DNA of 64,000 nt from Billgrantia tianxiuensis (GCF_009834345.1 NZ_CP035042.1:744001-808000), one strand, 5' to 3'. Shown: positions 17,620 to 31,650, counted from the stretch's first letter. Translations and numbers: made by a program. The notes: generated from the sequence alone by a model not told the origin.

Positions 17620-18841
17620 TCCTGTTATGGCTTGGTTTCGCCATCCTGCTGCTTCCCGCCCTGTGGCTGCTGGTGTCTCCGCTGCGTCGGGCGCGCCTGG
17701 TGCACGAGGCCCAGCGCGACTTCGAGACCAACGACAAGTCCACTGAGCAGAACGTGGCGATCTACCAGCGCCGCCTGGCGTCGCTCGAGGCCGCGCTGGA
17801 GCGGGGCGACATCGACGAGGCGCGTTTTGCCGAGGATCGTCTCGAACTCGACCGCAGCCTGCTCGAGGATACCGAGGGCCTCAAGCGCCATGCGCTGCAT
17901 TCGCCAGCCGCCGGTCGCCTCATGGTGCCCATCGTGGCCCTGGCGGTGGTGGTCGGTGCCGTGCTTTGGTACCAGCAGCAGGGCGCCGAGGGCGATCTCG
18001 CCCTGTTCGACGTCTACCAGCAGAGCGAATCGCTGCCCGACCTGATGCAGCGGCTCGAGCAGCAGGCCGAGAGCCAGCCGGGCAACCCCAACGTCTGGGC
18101 TTCGCTGTTTCCCCTCTACCGCGACTCGGGCCAGGGCGAGGCGGCACTGAACGCCCTGGAGCAGCTGATCGCCATCGAGGGGCGCGTGCCCTCGCTGCTG
18201 GCGCAGAAGGCCCAGCTCAAGTTCTTCATGGCCGACCGTACCCTCACCGACGAGGTGCAGGCGCTGATCGACGAGACCCTCGAGCGCGACGCCCGCGAGC
18301 CCACCATCTTCGGCATGCTGGGCGTGCACGCCTTCGACCGGGGCGACTACGAGCAGGCCATCGACCACTGGCGGCGGGCCATCGCCGGCATGCCCGAGTC
18401 CGGCTCCTCGCGGGCCCTGCGCGAAGGCATCCAGGTGGCACAGCAGCGCCTCGGGGTGGCACCCAACGAGCAGGAAGCGCTGCCCCAGGGGCCCGGCGTT
18501 CATGTCAGCGTCCGCCTGGCCGAGGAACTCCAGGGGCTGCTCGACGACGATACCCGTGTGTTCATCGTCGCCCGCGACATGGAGGGCGAGCTGCCGCCGC
18601 TGGCGGTGGCCCGCGTGACCCTCGGCGACTTGCCGGCCACCCTGGTGCTCGACGACCGCCACGCCATGTCCGATGCGGCGAGCCTGTCCCAGGCCAGCGA
18701 GGTGCGCCTGATCGTCCGCGTGACCAAGAGCGGCGGCGCCACCCCGAGACCGGCGACATGTTCGGCGACCTGGAGGGCGTGACGGTGGGCGACGTTGAAG
18801 GAGATCCCGTGGAGGTCGTGATCGACCGTGTCATAGAATAG
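17616..18841 (+). CDS. ccmI: cytochrome c maturation protein CcmI (frameshifted near the 3' end)
   Basis: An apocytochrome chaperone with two N-terminal membrane helices, a leucine-zipper-like cytoplasmic loop ([20 protein letters not shown]) and a TPR domain around residues 120-290. The frame breaks at the CCCC at 18742-18745. With one more C it continues [20 protein letters not shown] and [13 protein letters not shown] to the stop at 18841, about 408 residues. That C-terminal strand pattern is normal for CcmI, so a missing base is likely. The stop lies 4 bp before smc. Confidence 0.87.
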
Positions 18842-18845
18842 CGGG

Positions 18846-21800
18846 ATGCGACTTACCTCGATCCGCCTGAGCGGTTTCAAATCCTTCGTCGATCCGGTCA
18901 CGGTGCCCTTCGATGGCAACATGACCGCGATCGTCGGCCCCAACGGCTGCGGCAAGTCGAACATCATCGACGCCGTACGCTGGGTCATGGGCGAATCCTC
19001 GGCCAAGACCCTGCGCGGCGAGTCGATGACCGACGTCATCTTCAACGGCTCCACCGCGCGCAAGCCGGTGGGGCAGGCCTCCATCGAACTGCGCTTCGAC
19101 AATAGCGACGGCACCATGGGGGAATCTACGCCCAGTACGCTGAGATCGCGGTCAAGCGCCTGGTCACCCGCGACGGCCAGTCGAGCTACTTCTTCAACGG
19201 CCAGAAGTGTCGCCGCCGCGACATCGCCGACCTCTTCCTCGGCACCGGTCTCGGCCCGCGCTCCTACGCCATCATCGGCCAGGGCATGATCTCGCGCCTG
19301 ATCGAGGCGCGTCCCGAAGAGCTGCGCGCCACCCTCGAAGAGGCCGCCGGTATCTCCAAGTACAAGGAGCGCCGCCGCGAAACCGAGAATCGCATGCGGC
19401 GGACCCGCGAGAACCTGGAGCGCCTGGAGGACATCCGCGAGGAGCTCGACAAGCAGCTCGAGCGCCTGCGTCGCCAGGCCGAGGCCGCACGTCGCTACCA
19501 GACCCTCAAGGAGGAAGAGCATCGGCTCAAGGGCGAGCTGGCGCTGCTGCGCGGCCGTGCGCTGCGGGCCCGCCAGCGCGAGGAAGAGCATCGCGTGCGC
19601 GACCTGGAAACCGCGGTCGAGCGCGAGATTCTCGGCCTGCGCCAGTGCGAGACCCGCCTCGAGGAGGCGCGTGCCGACCACGATCAGCTGGCCGAGACCC
19701 TGGAGGCGCGGCAGGCGCGTTTCTTCGAGACCAGCGGTGCCATCGCCCGGCTGGAACAGAACCTGGAGCATGCGCGCAGCCGCGAAGGCCAGCTTGCCCG
19801 CGACCTCGAGAGTGCCCGCCAGGAGCTGGCCGAGCTGGACCGCCTGGGCGAACACGACCGCGAACGGCTGGTGCGGCTCGACGAGCGCCTCGAGACCCTG
19901 GTGCCGGAGCAGGAGGAGCTCGCCGAGCGGCTGGCCGAGCTGGAGGCGATGCTGGAAGAGGCCGAGCCCGGCGCCGAGGAGGCCGAGCGAGCCTTCGAGA
20001 CGTTCAGCGAAGGCTGGCGCGAAGCCAGCCGCGACGCGGAACGCAGCCAGGACCGTTTGCGCGAACTCGAGAGCCGGTTGGCGCGGCTCGAAGCCGATGC
20101 CCAGCGCCGCCGCCAGCAGCAGCAGGAACTGCCCGACCTGGCCGAGCTGACCGCCAGACGAGATGAATTGAAGGAGCGGCTGGCCGAGTTCGGTCTGGCC
20201 CAGGAAGAGGTCGAGGCGCGCCGCGAGCGGCTGCAGGCCAGCCGCGAGAAGGCGCGCGAGACGGCCGCCGCGCTGGAGGCCGAGCGCGAGGCCGAGCGCA
20301 GCCGACGCAGCAGCCTGCAGGGCGAGCTGGCTTCCCTCGAGGCGCTGATCCAGGCCGCTCTCACCGACCCCGACGACAGTCTGACCGAGCATCTTGCCGC
20401 GCATGAGCTGGATGAGCTGCCGCGACTGGGCGAGTCGCTGGAGGTCGAGCCGGGCTGGGAAGCCAGCGTTTCCTGGGTGCTGGCGCCCTGGCTCAAGGCA
20501 CGCCTGGCGGCTCCCGATGCCTTCCGTACGGCAAGCGCGCAGCCGCCCGCCGAGCTGGGTGCCCTGGCGCCCCAGGCCGAGATCGAATTTGCTTCCGATA
20601 GCCTTGCTGCCCGCGTGCGCGGTGCCGGCGCCGCCGCGGCCTGGCTGGCGCCGATCCGCTGTGTCGAGAGCGACGAACAGGCCTGGGCCGAGCGTGATGG
20701 CCTGGGTGCGGGCGAGAGCCTGATCACGCCGCAAGGGCTGTGGCTGGGCCGTGACTGGGTCCGCCATCGCGGCCAGGGCGCCGGCCCCGATGCGCTGCTG
20801 GTCAGCCGGCGGCGCTTCGATGAGGCGGCGGCCGAGCTCGACGCCATCGAGACCCGCCTGGCGGCACGCGACCAGGCGATCGAGGCCGAGCGCGAACGCG
20901 CCGAGCAGGCCGAGCGGGAACTCGAGGCCATTCGCCAGGAGGAGCGGCGTCTGGCCGGCGAGCAACAGCAACTGGCGGTACAGGACAGCGGCCTGGCCAG
21001 TCGCCTCGAGCATCTGCAGGGGCGTGCCGGCGAGCTGGCCGAGGAGCTGGCGGGGCTGGACGAGGCCCGCGAAAAGGCCCGGCTGGCGATCGAGGAAGCG
21101 CGCGAGAATTGGCAGCTGGCCATGGCGCGGCTAGAGGAGGGCGCCGAGCAGCGCGAGCGCCTGGAGCGGGCGCGCAGCGAAGCCCGCGATCGCCTGGCTG
21201 CGCTGCGTGCGAGCCAGCGTCCGCTCAACGAGCGGGTGCAGCAGTTGGCGCTGGAGCGGCAGCGACTCTCCACCGAGCGCGCCGGTCTGGCCGAGCAGCA
21301 AGGGCGCAGCGACGATACCCGTGAGCGTTTGCTGGCGCGCTGCGAGGAGCTGACCGAGACCCTCGAGCAGTTGCGCGAACCCGACGAGGAACAGCGCGAG
21401 AAGCTCGACGAGCTGCTGCACCGCCGTGAAGGCGACGAGCGTGCACTGAACGAAACCAAGGCGCGCGCCGCCGAGCTGGTGGAACGGCTGCGCGAGGACG
21501 AACTGGCGCGGCAGAATCACGAGCGCAATCTCGAAGGCATTCGCGAGCGCCTGCAGGAAGCGCGCATGCAGGTGCAGGCCCTGGCGCTCAAGTCCGAGAC
21601 CCAGGATGAGCAGCTCGCCGAGCTGGGACACCAGGCCGCCGAGCTGGAGGCGAACCTCGAACCCAACGCTACCGAGTCGGCCTGGCAGGCCCGATTGGAA
21701 GAGGTCGGCGAGCGCATCCGCCGCCTGGGGGCGATCAACCTGGCGGCCATTGAGGAGTACGACCAGCAGGCCGAGCGGCGCGACTATCTCGAAGCCCAGC

Positions 21801-22339
21801 AGGCCGAGCTGAACGAGGCGCTGGAGACCCTGGAACGGGCGATCCGACGCATCGACCAGGAGACCCGTACCCGTTTCCGCGACACCTTCGAGCGAGTCAA
21901 CCAGGGCCTGCAGTCACTTTTTCCGCGAGTCTTCGGCGGTGGAACCGCATGGTTGACGCTGACCGGCGAGGATTTGCTCGACACCGGCGTGGCCATCATG
22001 GCGCGTCCTCCCGGAAAGAAGAACAGTACCATTCATCTTCTCTCGGGGGGCGAAAAGGCATTGACGGCTCTGTCGTTGGTATTTGCTATCTTCCAACTCA
22101 ATCCGGCGCCTTTCTGTATGCTCGACGAAGTCGATGCACCACTTGATGATGCTAATGTCGGTCGCTATGCCAAACTCGTGAAAGACATGTCCGAGTCGGT
22201 GCAGTTCATCTATATCACGCATAACAAGATTGCGATGGAGGCCGCCGAAAGGTTAATGGGCGTTACCATGCAAGAACCTGGAGTCTCACGCCTGGTGGCG
22301 GTCGGCGTAGAGGAAGCCGCGGCTCTCGCCGAGGCCTGA
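18846..22339 (+). CDS. smc: chromosome segregation ATPase SMC (frameshifted in this sequence)
   Basis: A 1,164-residue SMC protein once one G is added to the GGGGG at 19118-19122, which joins DNSDGTMG to [20 protein letters not shown]. It has Walker [10 protein letters not shown], two long coiled coils around a hinge (about residues 520-640), signature [17 protein letters not shown] and Walker [15 protein letters not shown]. It compacts and segregates the chromosome as an MksB-independent SMC/ScpAB condensin. scpA and scpB are not in the window. A true frameshift in the head domain would be inactivating, so this is probably a sequence error. Confidence 0.92.
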
Positions 22340-22476
22340 AAAAGGCTTGAAAGCGAGCGCCAAACGCGTTATCAGAAGATACATCACGGTCATACTGCAG
22401 ATTGAAAAAGCGAATTGACAGGGAAAGGCGCAGGGTCGATTTGACTCTCGAGCGATAATGCCGGGGCTTGACAAAC

Positions 22477-22496
22477 AAAAAAAGTGGCCTTTTTTT
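22477..22496 (+). terminator. A/T-stem hairpin between smc and zipA
   Basis: AAAAAAAG and CTTTTTTT flank a 4-nt TGGC loop. The stem is weak but ends in a T run, so it may terminate smc transcription. A TTGACA just before it (22468) has no good -10 at the right distance. Confidence 0.35.
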
Positions 22497-22565
22497 CGGC
22501 AATCGCGCTATGCTGTTGACGAACATCCATCCGGCATGGCGCCCTAGTGATAGGCAAGACGACCC

Positions 22566-24352
22566 ATGGAACTTAGAGAATGGCTGATCATTCTGGGGCT
22601 GGCCCTGGTGACGCTCATCGTAATCGATGGAGTGCGTCGCCTGAAGCGTCAGCGCCGAGTGCCCCGCCTGGACCAGGCAGGGGATAACGACAACCATCGG
22701 GGTAAAGGCCAGGCGGTGGCCGATGCGGCCGACGAAGAAGACAACTGGGAGTTGCCTAACGGTGGCGCTCGGGTCGTCAAGCCCGCCAGCTATACCCAGG
22801 TACAGGCGAAGCCCAAGCTTCAACGTCAGGACCACCCGGACCCTCCCGGGTGCTGGCCGGCCTGAAGGAAGCCACCGTCGACGCCAGAACCGCGGCGCCT
22901 GGCGCCGGCTTCGCTGCCACCGCGGCCTCACGCCCGGTGGCTTCCGCCATGCCGGAATCCGGCTCGCCTACCCCTTCCCGGGTAGAGGCGAGCGGTGAAA
23001 GCGATGGTAAAGGTAAAGAAGAGCAAGCAACGAGTCGAACGCCGAGCGAGACGGCCCACTCTCGCAGCACGGAGCGCGACGCCGCTGCCGCCCAGGCCGA
23101 AACGCAGGCTGCGAAAACCGAGCCTGAGGTCGACCTGCGCGATAGTGAACGGCAGGTGGTCGACTCCGCCGCGCCCGAGCGTGCCACCGTGGAGCAACAG
23201 GATGTGGCGCCGGCCAGTGCCGCCGCACAGCGGGTCGACGACAGCATCGAGCGCTCCCTGAACGATGCCCACGAGACAACCGCCGAGCGGGCCTCGTTGG
23301 AGCGGGAGGTATCCGAGGAGCGTCACGAGCCGACCCTTTCCGCACTCGACGATGAGGTGGAGCCGGTTGCCGAAACGGCACCGCTGGCCGCCGATCCCGA
23401 CGATCACGATCCACACCACGACGAGGACGAGCGCTATCGGCTGGTCGACCTCGAGGGCATGGGCGATTCGATCAAGAGCGGCTCGCGCCGCGTGGGCGAG
23501 TCGGTGCAGCGTTTTGGCCTCTCCATTCAGCAGCGCCTTGCCAAGCGACGTGAGCAGAAACGCGAGGAGAAGGCGCGCCGCGAGCAGCTGCGTGCCGAAA
23601 AAGCCGAACGTGAAGCCCAGCGCCGCCGCGAGGCTGCCGAGGCCCAGGCCGCCAAGGAGGCCGAGCGCCGTCGCCTGGAAGCCGAAGCCATCGAACTGGC
23701 CGACGACGACGATCCCCTGTTTGCACCTCCGCGTCAAAGAACTGCGGAGCCCGACTATTCGAGGCTCGAATATTCGGAGCCTGTCGAGCCGGCAGCGCCG
23801 GAGGCCGAAGCCATTGCCGACGACGACGTGGTACGCGCCCACCCAACCCTGGCCCGGGCGCTGCGTCACAACGTCAACGCCGAACGCGCACGCGACACCC
23901 TGAGCCAGGCCGACGAGATCATCGTCATCAGCGTGCTGTCGCGCGACGAAGAGGGCTTCTCCGGCGAGGCGCTGCTCAACCTGATGCTGGCCTGCGGCCT
24001 GCGCTACAGCAGCGACATGGGTATCTTCCACCGCTTCGAGACCGAGGACCCCGAGAGCGAACTGCAATTCTCGATGGTCAACGTGCTCAAGCCGGGTACC
24101 TTCCCGATCGAGGCCATGGACGAGTTCCGCACCCCGGGCATCACCCTGCTGATGCCGCTGCCTGGCGCGCTGGATACCGCTGCCGCCTTCGAAGCGATGG
24201 TCGAGACCGCCATGGTCATCGTGCGCAACTTGGGCGGTGAGCTGAAGGACGAGAACCACAGCGTGATGACCGCGCAGACCGTGGAGTTTGCCCGCCAGCG
24301 CGTGCAGGAGTTCGAGCGCCGCAATCGCCTCAACCGCTACCAGGTGAACTAA
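22566..24352 (+). CDS. zipA: cell division protein ZipA (frameshifted in this sequence)
   Basis: About 595 residues after restoring one base in CCCGGG at 22845-22850. It has an N-terminal membrane helix (EWLIILGLALVTLIVIDGV) followed by a basic stretch, a very long acidic and charged linker with a KREEKAR-type coiled segment, and the C-terminal ZipA domain (DEIIVISVLSRDEEGFSGEA to the end), which binds the FtsZ tail. The linker makes it nearly twice the length of E. coli ZipA, fitting acid-rich halophile proteins. zipA is usually essential, so the frameshift is unlikely to be real. The order smc-zipA-ligA is conserved in gammaproteobacteria. Confidence 0.9.
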
Positions 24353-24370
24353 CTAAAGCCGTAAGTTGAA

Positions 24371-24391
24371 AGCTGGAAGCTGGAAGCTGGA
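24371..24391. repeat. 7-bp tandem repeat (AGCTGGA x3)
   Basis: Three perfect AGCTGGA copies, preceded by a degenerate fourth (AGTTGAA), lie between the zipA stop and its terminator. Other heptameric tracts occur downstream of pit and guaB. Confidence 0.85.
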
Positions 24392-24396
24392 AGACG

Positions 24397-24423
24397 ACCC
24401 CCGTGAGGTAGCCCCACGGGGGT
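24397..24423 (+). terminator. intrinsic terminator after zipA
   Basis: ACCCCCGTG and CACGGGGGT form a 9-bp stem with a 9-nt loop, followed by TGTTGCTTT. It separates zipA from ligA. Confidence 0.75.
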
Positions 24424-24442
24424 TGTTGCTTTGGTAAGCTAG

Positions 24443-26832
<2,390 letters not shown>

Positions 26833-26998
26833 CAAGATCACGACCAAGGTCCAGGCGTGACGGAGCATGAATGTAACGGCGATTTGACATGGATCAAATG
26901 CCGGTACGGCTAATGTACCGAGAATAAGCGCTCGATTTTCCTTCTGCCGGTAACTCAGGGTTGAGGCTCGGCACCGCCTGTCTCCGATAGGAATCGTG

Positions 26999-29617
26999 AT
27001 GCTGACCCACGCCCGCGCTCTTCTCGCTTGCCTGAAATCCCTGCAGGGATTCGTGCTGGTGGCGATCCTCTCCGTCTCGCTGATCATCTTCCTCGGCGTC
27101 ACCCTGGTCTCCTCGCTGCTCTACGAGAACGTTCTGACGCGTCAGGCGGAGCAGACCTCCGAGATGTTGGCCCGGCAGAGCTTCAATGCCATGTTGCAGG
27201 TGATGCGCCAGGGCTGGACCCGGGAGCAGATGGAAGCCTTCATCGAAGAGACCAAGCGCGCCCATGAGGGGGCGGGCTATCGCTTCGAGTTCTATCGCGG
27301 CGAGCGGGTTTCGGAGCGCTACGGAACGATCGACCAGCCACCCATGGACATCGTGATTCGCGCCGCCCTGGCCTCGGGCAATGAGCGGGTGTGGCGCGAG
27401 AATGGCAAGGTGCGTCGCATCATGCCGCTGGTGGCGCGCTCCGAGTGCCTCGCCTGCCACCAGAACACGGCCTCCGGCGACGTGCTGGGCGTCATCGATA
27501 TCCAGCACGACCTGGCGCCGATCAGCCGCCAGATGCGGCTCAACTACGTCGCCATGTTCATCGTTGCCGCGCTGACGATCCTGCTGCTGGCGCTGGCCAT
27601 CTCGAAGCTCTTCGCGGAGAGGATCCAGGCTACCCTCAAGCAGTTTCGCGAGCGCCTGGAGGCGGTCAACTCGGTAGCGGATTTTCGCAAGCTCGATGTC
27701 AGCGACACCCGGGTACGCTTCCGCGAACTCGATCACGCGCTGCAGCAGGTTAATGCCTTGGTCGGCCGGCTCAGGAACGTGGCGGTGGACAAGGACATCC
27801 TTGAGTTCGAGATCCGCCTGCTGAGCAAGTTCATTATCACTTCGGAGGTGGTGCGCGACTGGCGCGAGTTTATCAAGGAGCTGCTGGCCGACATCAACAC
27901 TATCATCCAGGCGCATACCCTGGTGACGATCTTCCAGGTGGAAGACGAGGGCTACGAGCTGGAGGTGTTCTGGTATCGCGAAGTGGCACCCGAGACCCGG
28001 GCCACCTTCGAGCAGCTGTTGACCCAACTGCTGGAACATAAGCACGAAGGACCGCCTGGCGGCACCGTGCTCAAGGTATTCCACCATACGGTCCTGAGCT
28101 CGAGCGAGGGCGAGGCGCTGTCCAGCCTCACGCCGGAGGATATCCGCCTGCAGACCAAGTCGCTGTTGCTCGAGGCGCCCAAGATCGGTGGTATCGTCGG
28201 CATCGGCGTGCAGTCGGACCTGGCCCAGGATCCCATCCGCCATATCGTGATCGACGGCATCCTGTCGACGCTGCTCAACCTGGTGGGCTCGGTCAAGGCG
28301 ATCTACAAGTACACCAAGGATCTGGAGTACTACGCCACCCGCGACCCCCTGACCAGCCTGTATAACCAGCGCATCTTCAAGGACATGCTGGCCTACGAGG
28401 TGGGGCGTGCCACGCGTCACCAGGACCATTTCAGCCTGCTGATGCTGGATCTCGACAACTTCAAGGCCGTCAACGACCGTCATGGCCATGCCTTCGGCGA
28501 TCAGTTCCTGCACGCCGTGGCCGATACCCTGACGCACTCGATACGCCCCGGCGACTTCCTGGCGCGCTACGGCGGCGACGAATTTACCGTGATCCTGCCC
28601 CAGACCGGCGAGGAGCAGGCCTACTCGGTGGCGCTGCGTATCGCCGACAACCTCACCCGCCAGGCGCTCACCGCACCCGACGGCACGACCGTGCGAGCGA
28701 CCACCTCGATCGGCATTGCCTGCTATCCCAACCACGCCGGCAACCCCCATGACCTCTTCCTGATGGCCGACAACATGATGTACAAGGCCAAGCGCAAGGG
28801 TAAGAACTGCGTCGCCCTGCCGGAACAGGAGGAGGTGGCGGAAGTCTTCCGCGAGGTGGGCGAGAAGAACCAGATGGTACTCAGTGCGCTGGAGGAGCAG
28901 CGCATCGTGCCCTACTTCCAGCCCATCGCCGACGTGCGCAGCGGCGAGGTCAACATTCACGAGCTGCTGATGCGCATCCAGCTCGACGACCGCCTGGTGC
29001 CGGCCGGTGAGTTCATCGATATCGCCGAAAGCATCGGCGTGATCCACAAGATGGATTACCAACTGATCGAGAAGGCCTTCATCCAGATCCGCGAGCAAGG
29101 CTACCAAGGCATGCTGTTCATCAACCTGTCGCCCAAGTCGCTGATCGTGGGGGAGTTCATCGGCCGCATCCATCAACTGGCCATCGATTACGACATCCTG
29201 CCGGAGCGTATCGTCTTCGAGCTGACCGAGCGCGAGACGGTAAGCAATCTCAAGCTGCTGGAGAAGTTCGTGCTCGAGCTCAAGCTGGAGGGCTTCAACT
29301 TCGCCATCGACGACTTCGGTTCGGGCTACTCGTCGTTCCGCTACCTCAAGCAGTTCCCCATCGACGTGATCAAGATCGAGGGAGAATTCATCCGCAACAT
29401 GCTCGGCGACGAGACCTACATGGCCTTCGTCAAGAGCATCGTCACCCTGGCCCAGAGCCTCGGAGTCAGCACCATTGCCGAGTTCATCGAGAACGAGGAG
29501 GTGCTCGCCGCCGTCGAGGAGCTGGGCATCGATTTCGGCCAGGGCTACCACCTGGGCCGGCCAGGGCCGCGCTTCGTCAGCCACCGGCAGGTGCGGCGGC
29601 TGATGACGGATTCCTAG
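26999..29617 (+). CDS. membrane GGDEF-EAL cyclic-di-GMP enzyme with periplasmic c-type haem (CxxCH) sensor domain
   Basis: An 872-residue signalling protein. Two membrane helices (about 17-41 and 185-205) bracket a periplasmic Tll0287-like domain with one CLACH haem c site at residues 150-154. Next come a HAMP-like linker and a GAF-like region (about 285-430). The GGDEF domain has an intact GGDEF (525-529) and an RPGD I-site five residues before it. The EAL domain reads ELL in place of EAL but keeps the NLSPKSL, ELTERE, DDFGSGYSS and K/E residues needed for phosphodiesterase activity. A role in redox, O2 or NO sensing is inferred. An ATG preceded by GATAGGA sets the start. Confidence 0.9.
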   Translation: MLTHARALLACLKSLQGFVLVAILSVSLIIFLGVTLVSSLLYENVLTRQAEQTSEMLARQSFNAMLQVMRQGWTREQMEAFIEETKRAHEGAGYRFEFYRGERVSERYGTIDQPPMDIVIRAALASGNERVWRENGKVRRIMPLVARSECLACHQNTASGDVLGVIDIQHDLAPISRQMRLNYVAMFIVAALTILLLALAISKLFAERIQATLKQFRERLEAVNSVADFRKLDVSDTRVRFRELDHALQQVNALVGRLRNVAVDKDILEFEIRLLSKFIITSEVVRDWREFIKELLADINTIIQAHTLVTIFQVEDEGYELEVFWYREVAPETRATFEQLLTQLLEHKHEGPPGGTVLKVFHHTVLSSSEGEALSSLTPEDIRLQTKSLLLEAPKIGGIVGIGVQSDLAQDPIRHIVIDGILSTLLNLVGSVKAIYKYTKDLEYYATRDPLTSLYNQRIFKDMLAYEVGRATRHQDHFSLLMLDLDNFKAVNDRHGHAFGDQFLHAVADTLTHSIRPGDFLARYGGDEFTVILPQTGEEQAYSVALRIADNLTRQALTAPDGTTVRATTSIGIACYPNHAGNPHDLFLMADNMMYKAKRKGKNCVALPEQEEVAEVFREVGEKNQMVLSALEEQRIVPYFQPIADVRSGEVNIHELLMRIQLDDRLVPAGEFIDIAESIGVIHKMDYQLIEKAFIQIREQGYQGMLFINLSPKSLIVGEFIGRIHQLAIDYDILPERIVFELTERETVSNLKLLEKFVLELKLEGFNFAIDDFGSGYSSFRYLKQFPIDVIKIEGEFIRNMLGDETYMAFVKSIVTLAQSLGVSTIAEFIENEEVLAAVEELGIDFGQGYHLGRPGPRFVSHRQVRRLMTDS

Positions 29618-29634
29618 TTGCTGGATCCTGGAAG

Positions 29635-31650
29635 TTACTTGCCTTGGACCAGATCGCGGATGATCCGCCGCCCCGGGTGCAGGTGATCCACCAGCGGCCA
29701 CTCCAGCGGCAGCGGCTCGTCGCACATGCGCGAGGCGAGCAGTTCGGCGCACAGCGGCGCGCTGGCCATGCCGCGGGAGCCATGGGCGGCGCTGATCCAC
29801 AGCCCCGGATGGTGGCCTCCGGCCACGTCGGGCACACGGCTGGCATCCTTGGCCAGCGCGGCGTAGTCCCGGCGCCAGGCCTCGGCATCGGGCACCGACC
29901 CGCAGTAGGGCGACTTGTCTGGGCTTGCCGCGCGTACGCCGGTGCGCGCGGTGAGCCGAGTGGGCGTGAGGTCGGCACCGGCCTCGCGCAGCGCCGCCAC
30001 GAAATGGGGCAGACCGCGCTCGAGTTCCGCCAGGTTGGCGGCGTGGTCGGCCTCGCGCTCGGCCAGGTCGGTGTCGCCGGGGGCGAAGGTGGCGCCGAAG
30101 TTGAGCACCCCTTCCGCCGCCGGCGGCACGTAGCCGCCGGCGCACACCACGCGCCCCAGCGCCGGGGCGCCTTGGGGCAATGCCAGTTGGCTGACCTGGC
30201 CGCGCACCGGCTGTAGCGGCAGCGCCGCGAGTTGGCTGAACCCGGCAGCCTCGCGGGCGGCGGCAACGACGACTTGTTCGGCTTCAATGCGCTCGCCATC
30301 GGCCAGGGTCAACGTCCAGCCCGTCTCATTGCCGTGCAGCGCCGTCACTTCGCCACGGCGGAAACTGACACCAGGTGTTTGGGCAAGGCGCACGCACAGC
30401 TCCAGCGGCCTGACCCAGGCGGCATCGGGGTAATCCAGTGCCGGCGCCTCGAGTCGGATTCCCGCGACGCGGCTGGCCGTCTCGGCGTCGAGGCCGCGTA
30501 CCACGCTCTGGGGCAGCGAATGGTTGGCCAGGAAGCGCGCTTGGCGCTGATGCTCTTTCTCGTCCAGCGCCAGCTGCAGCACGCCGCTGGGCCGCCACAA
30601 CGACTGCTCCGGGTCGAGCTGGGCCAGCCAGCGCCGGCTGTGGAGCAGGCCGGCCAGATAGGTGCGGCTCTGCAGGTTGGTCTCGACCGCGAGCTTGACG
30701 TAGAGCGCCCCCTGCAGGTGAGTGGTGCCCAGCTCGGCGCGGTCGAAGCGGTCGATCAGCGTCACCGCGACGCCGCGCCGGGCCAGAGCGGCGGCGGTGC
30801 TGGCACCGGCGATACCGGCGCCGATCACCGCCACGTGGCGCGGCGGACGTGGCGCTGGCGGGCTAAACCAGGGCGTGCGCTGGCGACGGGTGTCGGCAGG
30901 CGGCTCGGCGATCTCGCCGCAGAGCATTTCGCGCTTGCGTCCGAAGCCCGGCACCTTGCGCCAGGCAAACCCCGCCGCGGCCAGCCCGCGCTTGACCACC
31001 CCGGCGCAGGTAAAGGTGGCGAAGGTCGCGCCCGGCCGCGAACGGGCGGCCATGGCGGCGAACAGTCCGGGGTGCCACATCTCGGGGTTCTTGGCCGGGG
31101 CGAAGCCGTCGAGGAACCAGGCGTCCACCTGGCCTTCGAGCAGCGCCAGGCGCTCGGCGGCATCGCCAAAGTGGAGGTCCAGCGTCACTCGCTCGTCGAG
31201 CCACAGCCGATGCACGCCGGCCACCGGCTCGGGCCACTGGCTTACCAGCCGCTCGGCGCGCCGGGCCAGGTTCGGCCAGGCGGCGAGAGCCCGGGCCAGG
31301 TCGTTGCGGCTCAAGGGGTAGCGTTCGGTGGAAACCAGGTGCAGCCGCGCCTGTGCCGGGGCATGGGCGTCGAAGCAGGCCCAGGCGCAGAGCATGTTGA
31401 GCCCGGTGCCGAAGCCGGTCTCGCCGATGGTGAAGGGGCGCCGTTCACTCCAGGCGGCCAGACGTCGGGGCAACGCATTGCCATGGAGGAAGACGTGCTC
31501 GGTTTCCGCCCGGCCGTCATGGCGCGAGAAGTAGACGTCGTCGAACCGGGTCGAGCGCGGAGCGCTCTCGCCAGTGTCGTCGCGCTGCCAGTCGAGGTGC
31601 GCCGGCTCCAGGCCGGCCAGCGGTGGAAGGGGAACATGGGACGATGACAC
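29635..31650 (-). CDS. mnmC: bifunctional tRNA mnm5s2U34 biosynthesis protein MnmC
   Basis: A 671-residue fusion. The N-terminal methyltransferase domain (GETGFGTGLNMLCAW SAM site, then WFLDGFAPAKNPEMW) makes the final methylation, and the C-terminal FAD oxidase (VIGAGIAGASTAAALARRG) removes carboxymethyl from cmnm5s2U. The start is the GTG at 31650, giving VSSSHVPLPPLAGLEPAHLD, the normal N-terminus and nearly the length of E. coli MnmC. A longer frame upstream has no family similarity. It is convergent with the GGDEF-EAL gene, with only 17 bp between them. Confidence 0.94.
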   Translation of the reverse strand: MSSSHVPLPPLAGLEPAHLDWQRDDTGESAPRSTRFDDVYFSRHDGRAETEHVFLHGNALPRRLAAWSERRPFTIGETGFGTGLNMLCAWACFDAHAPAQARLHLVSTERYPLSRNDLARALAAWPNLARRAERLVSQWPEPVAGVHRLWLDERVTLDLHFGDAAERLALLEGQVDAWFLDGFAPAKNPEMWHPGLFAAMAARSRPGATFATFTCAGVVKRGLAAAGFAWRKVPGFGRKREMLCGEIAEPPADTRRQRTPWFSPPAPRPPRHVAVIGAGIAGASTAAALARRGVAVTLIDRFDRAELGTTHLQGALYVKLAVETNLQSRTYLAGLLHSRRWLAQLDPEQSLWRPSGVLQLALDEKEHQRQARFLANHSLPQSVVRGLDAETASRVAGIRLEAPALDYPDAAWVRPLELCVRLAQTPGVSFRRGEVTALHGNETGWTLTLADGERIEAEQVVVAAAREAAGFSQLAALPLQPVRGQVSQLALPQGAPALGRVVCAGGYVPPAAEGVLNFGATFAPGDTDLAEREADHAANLAELERGLPHFVAALREAGADLTPTRLTARTGVRAASPDKSPYCGSVPDAEAWRRDYAALAKDASRVPDVAGGHHPGLWISAAHGSRGMASAPLCAELLASRMCDEPLPLEWPLVDHLHPGRRIIRDLVQGK

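Noticed and set aside
18500..21013. An 837-codon minus-strand frame opposite smc
   Set aside because: Shadow of a GC-rich coiled-coil gene; Leu/Ala/Gly-rich composition with no domain.
26894..30145. A 1,083-codon minus-strand frame opposite the GGDEF-EAL gene
   Set aside because: Antisense shadow; the plus-strand protein has full catalytic motifs.
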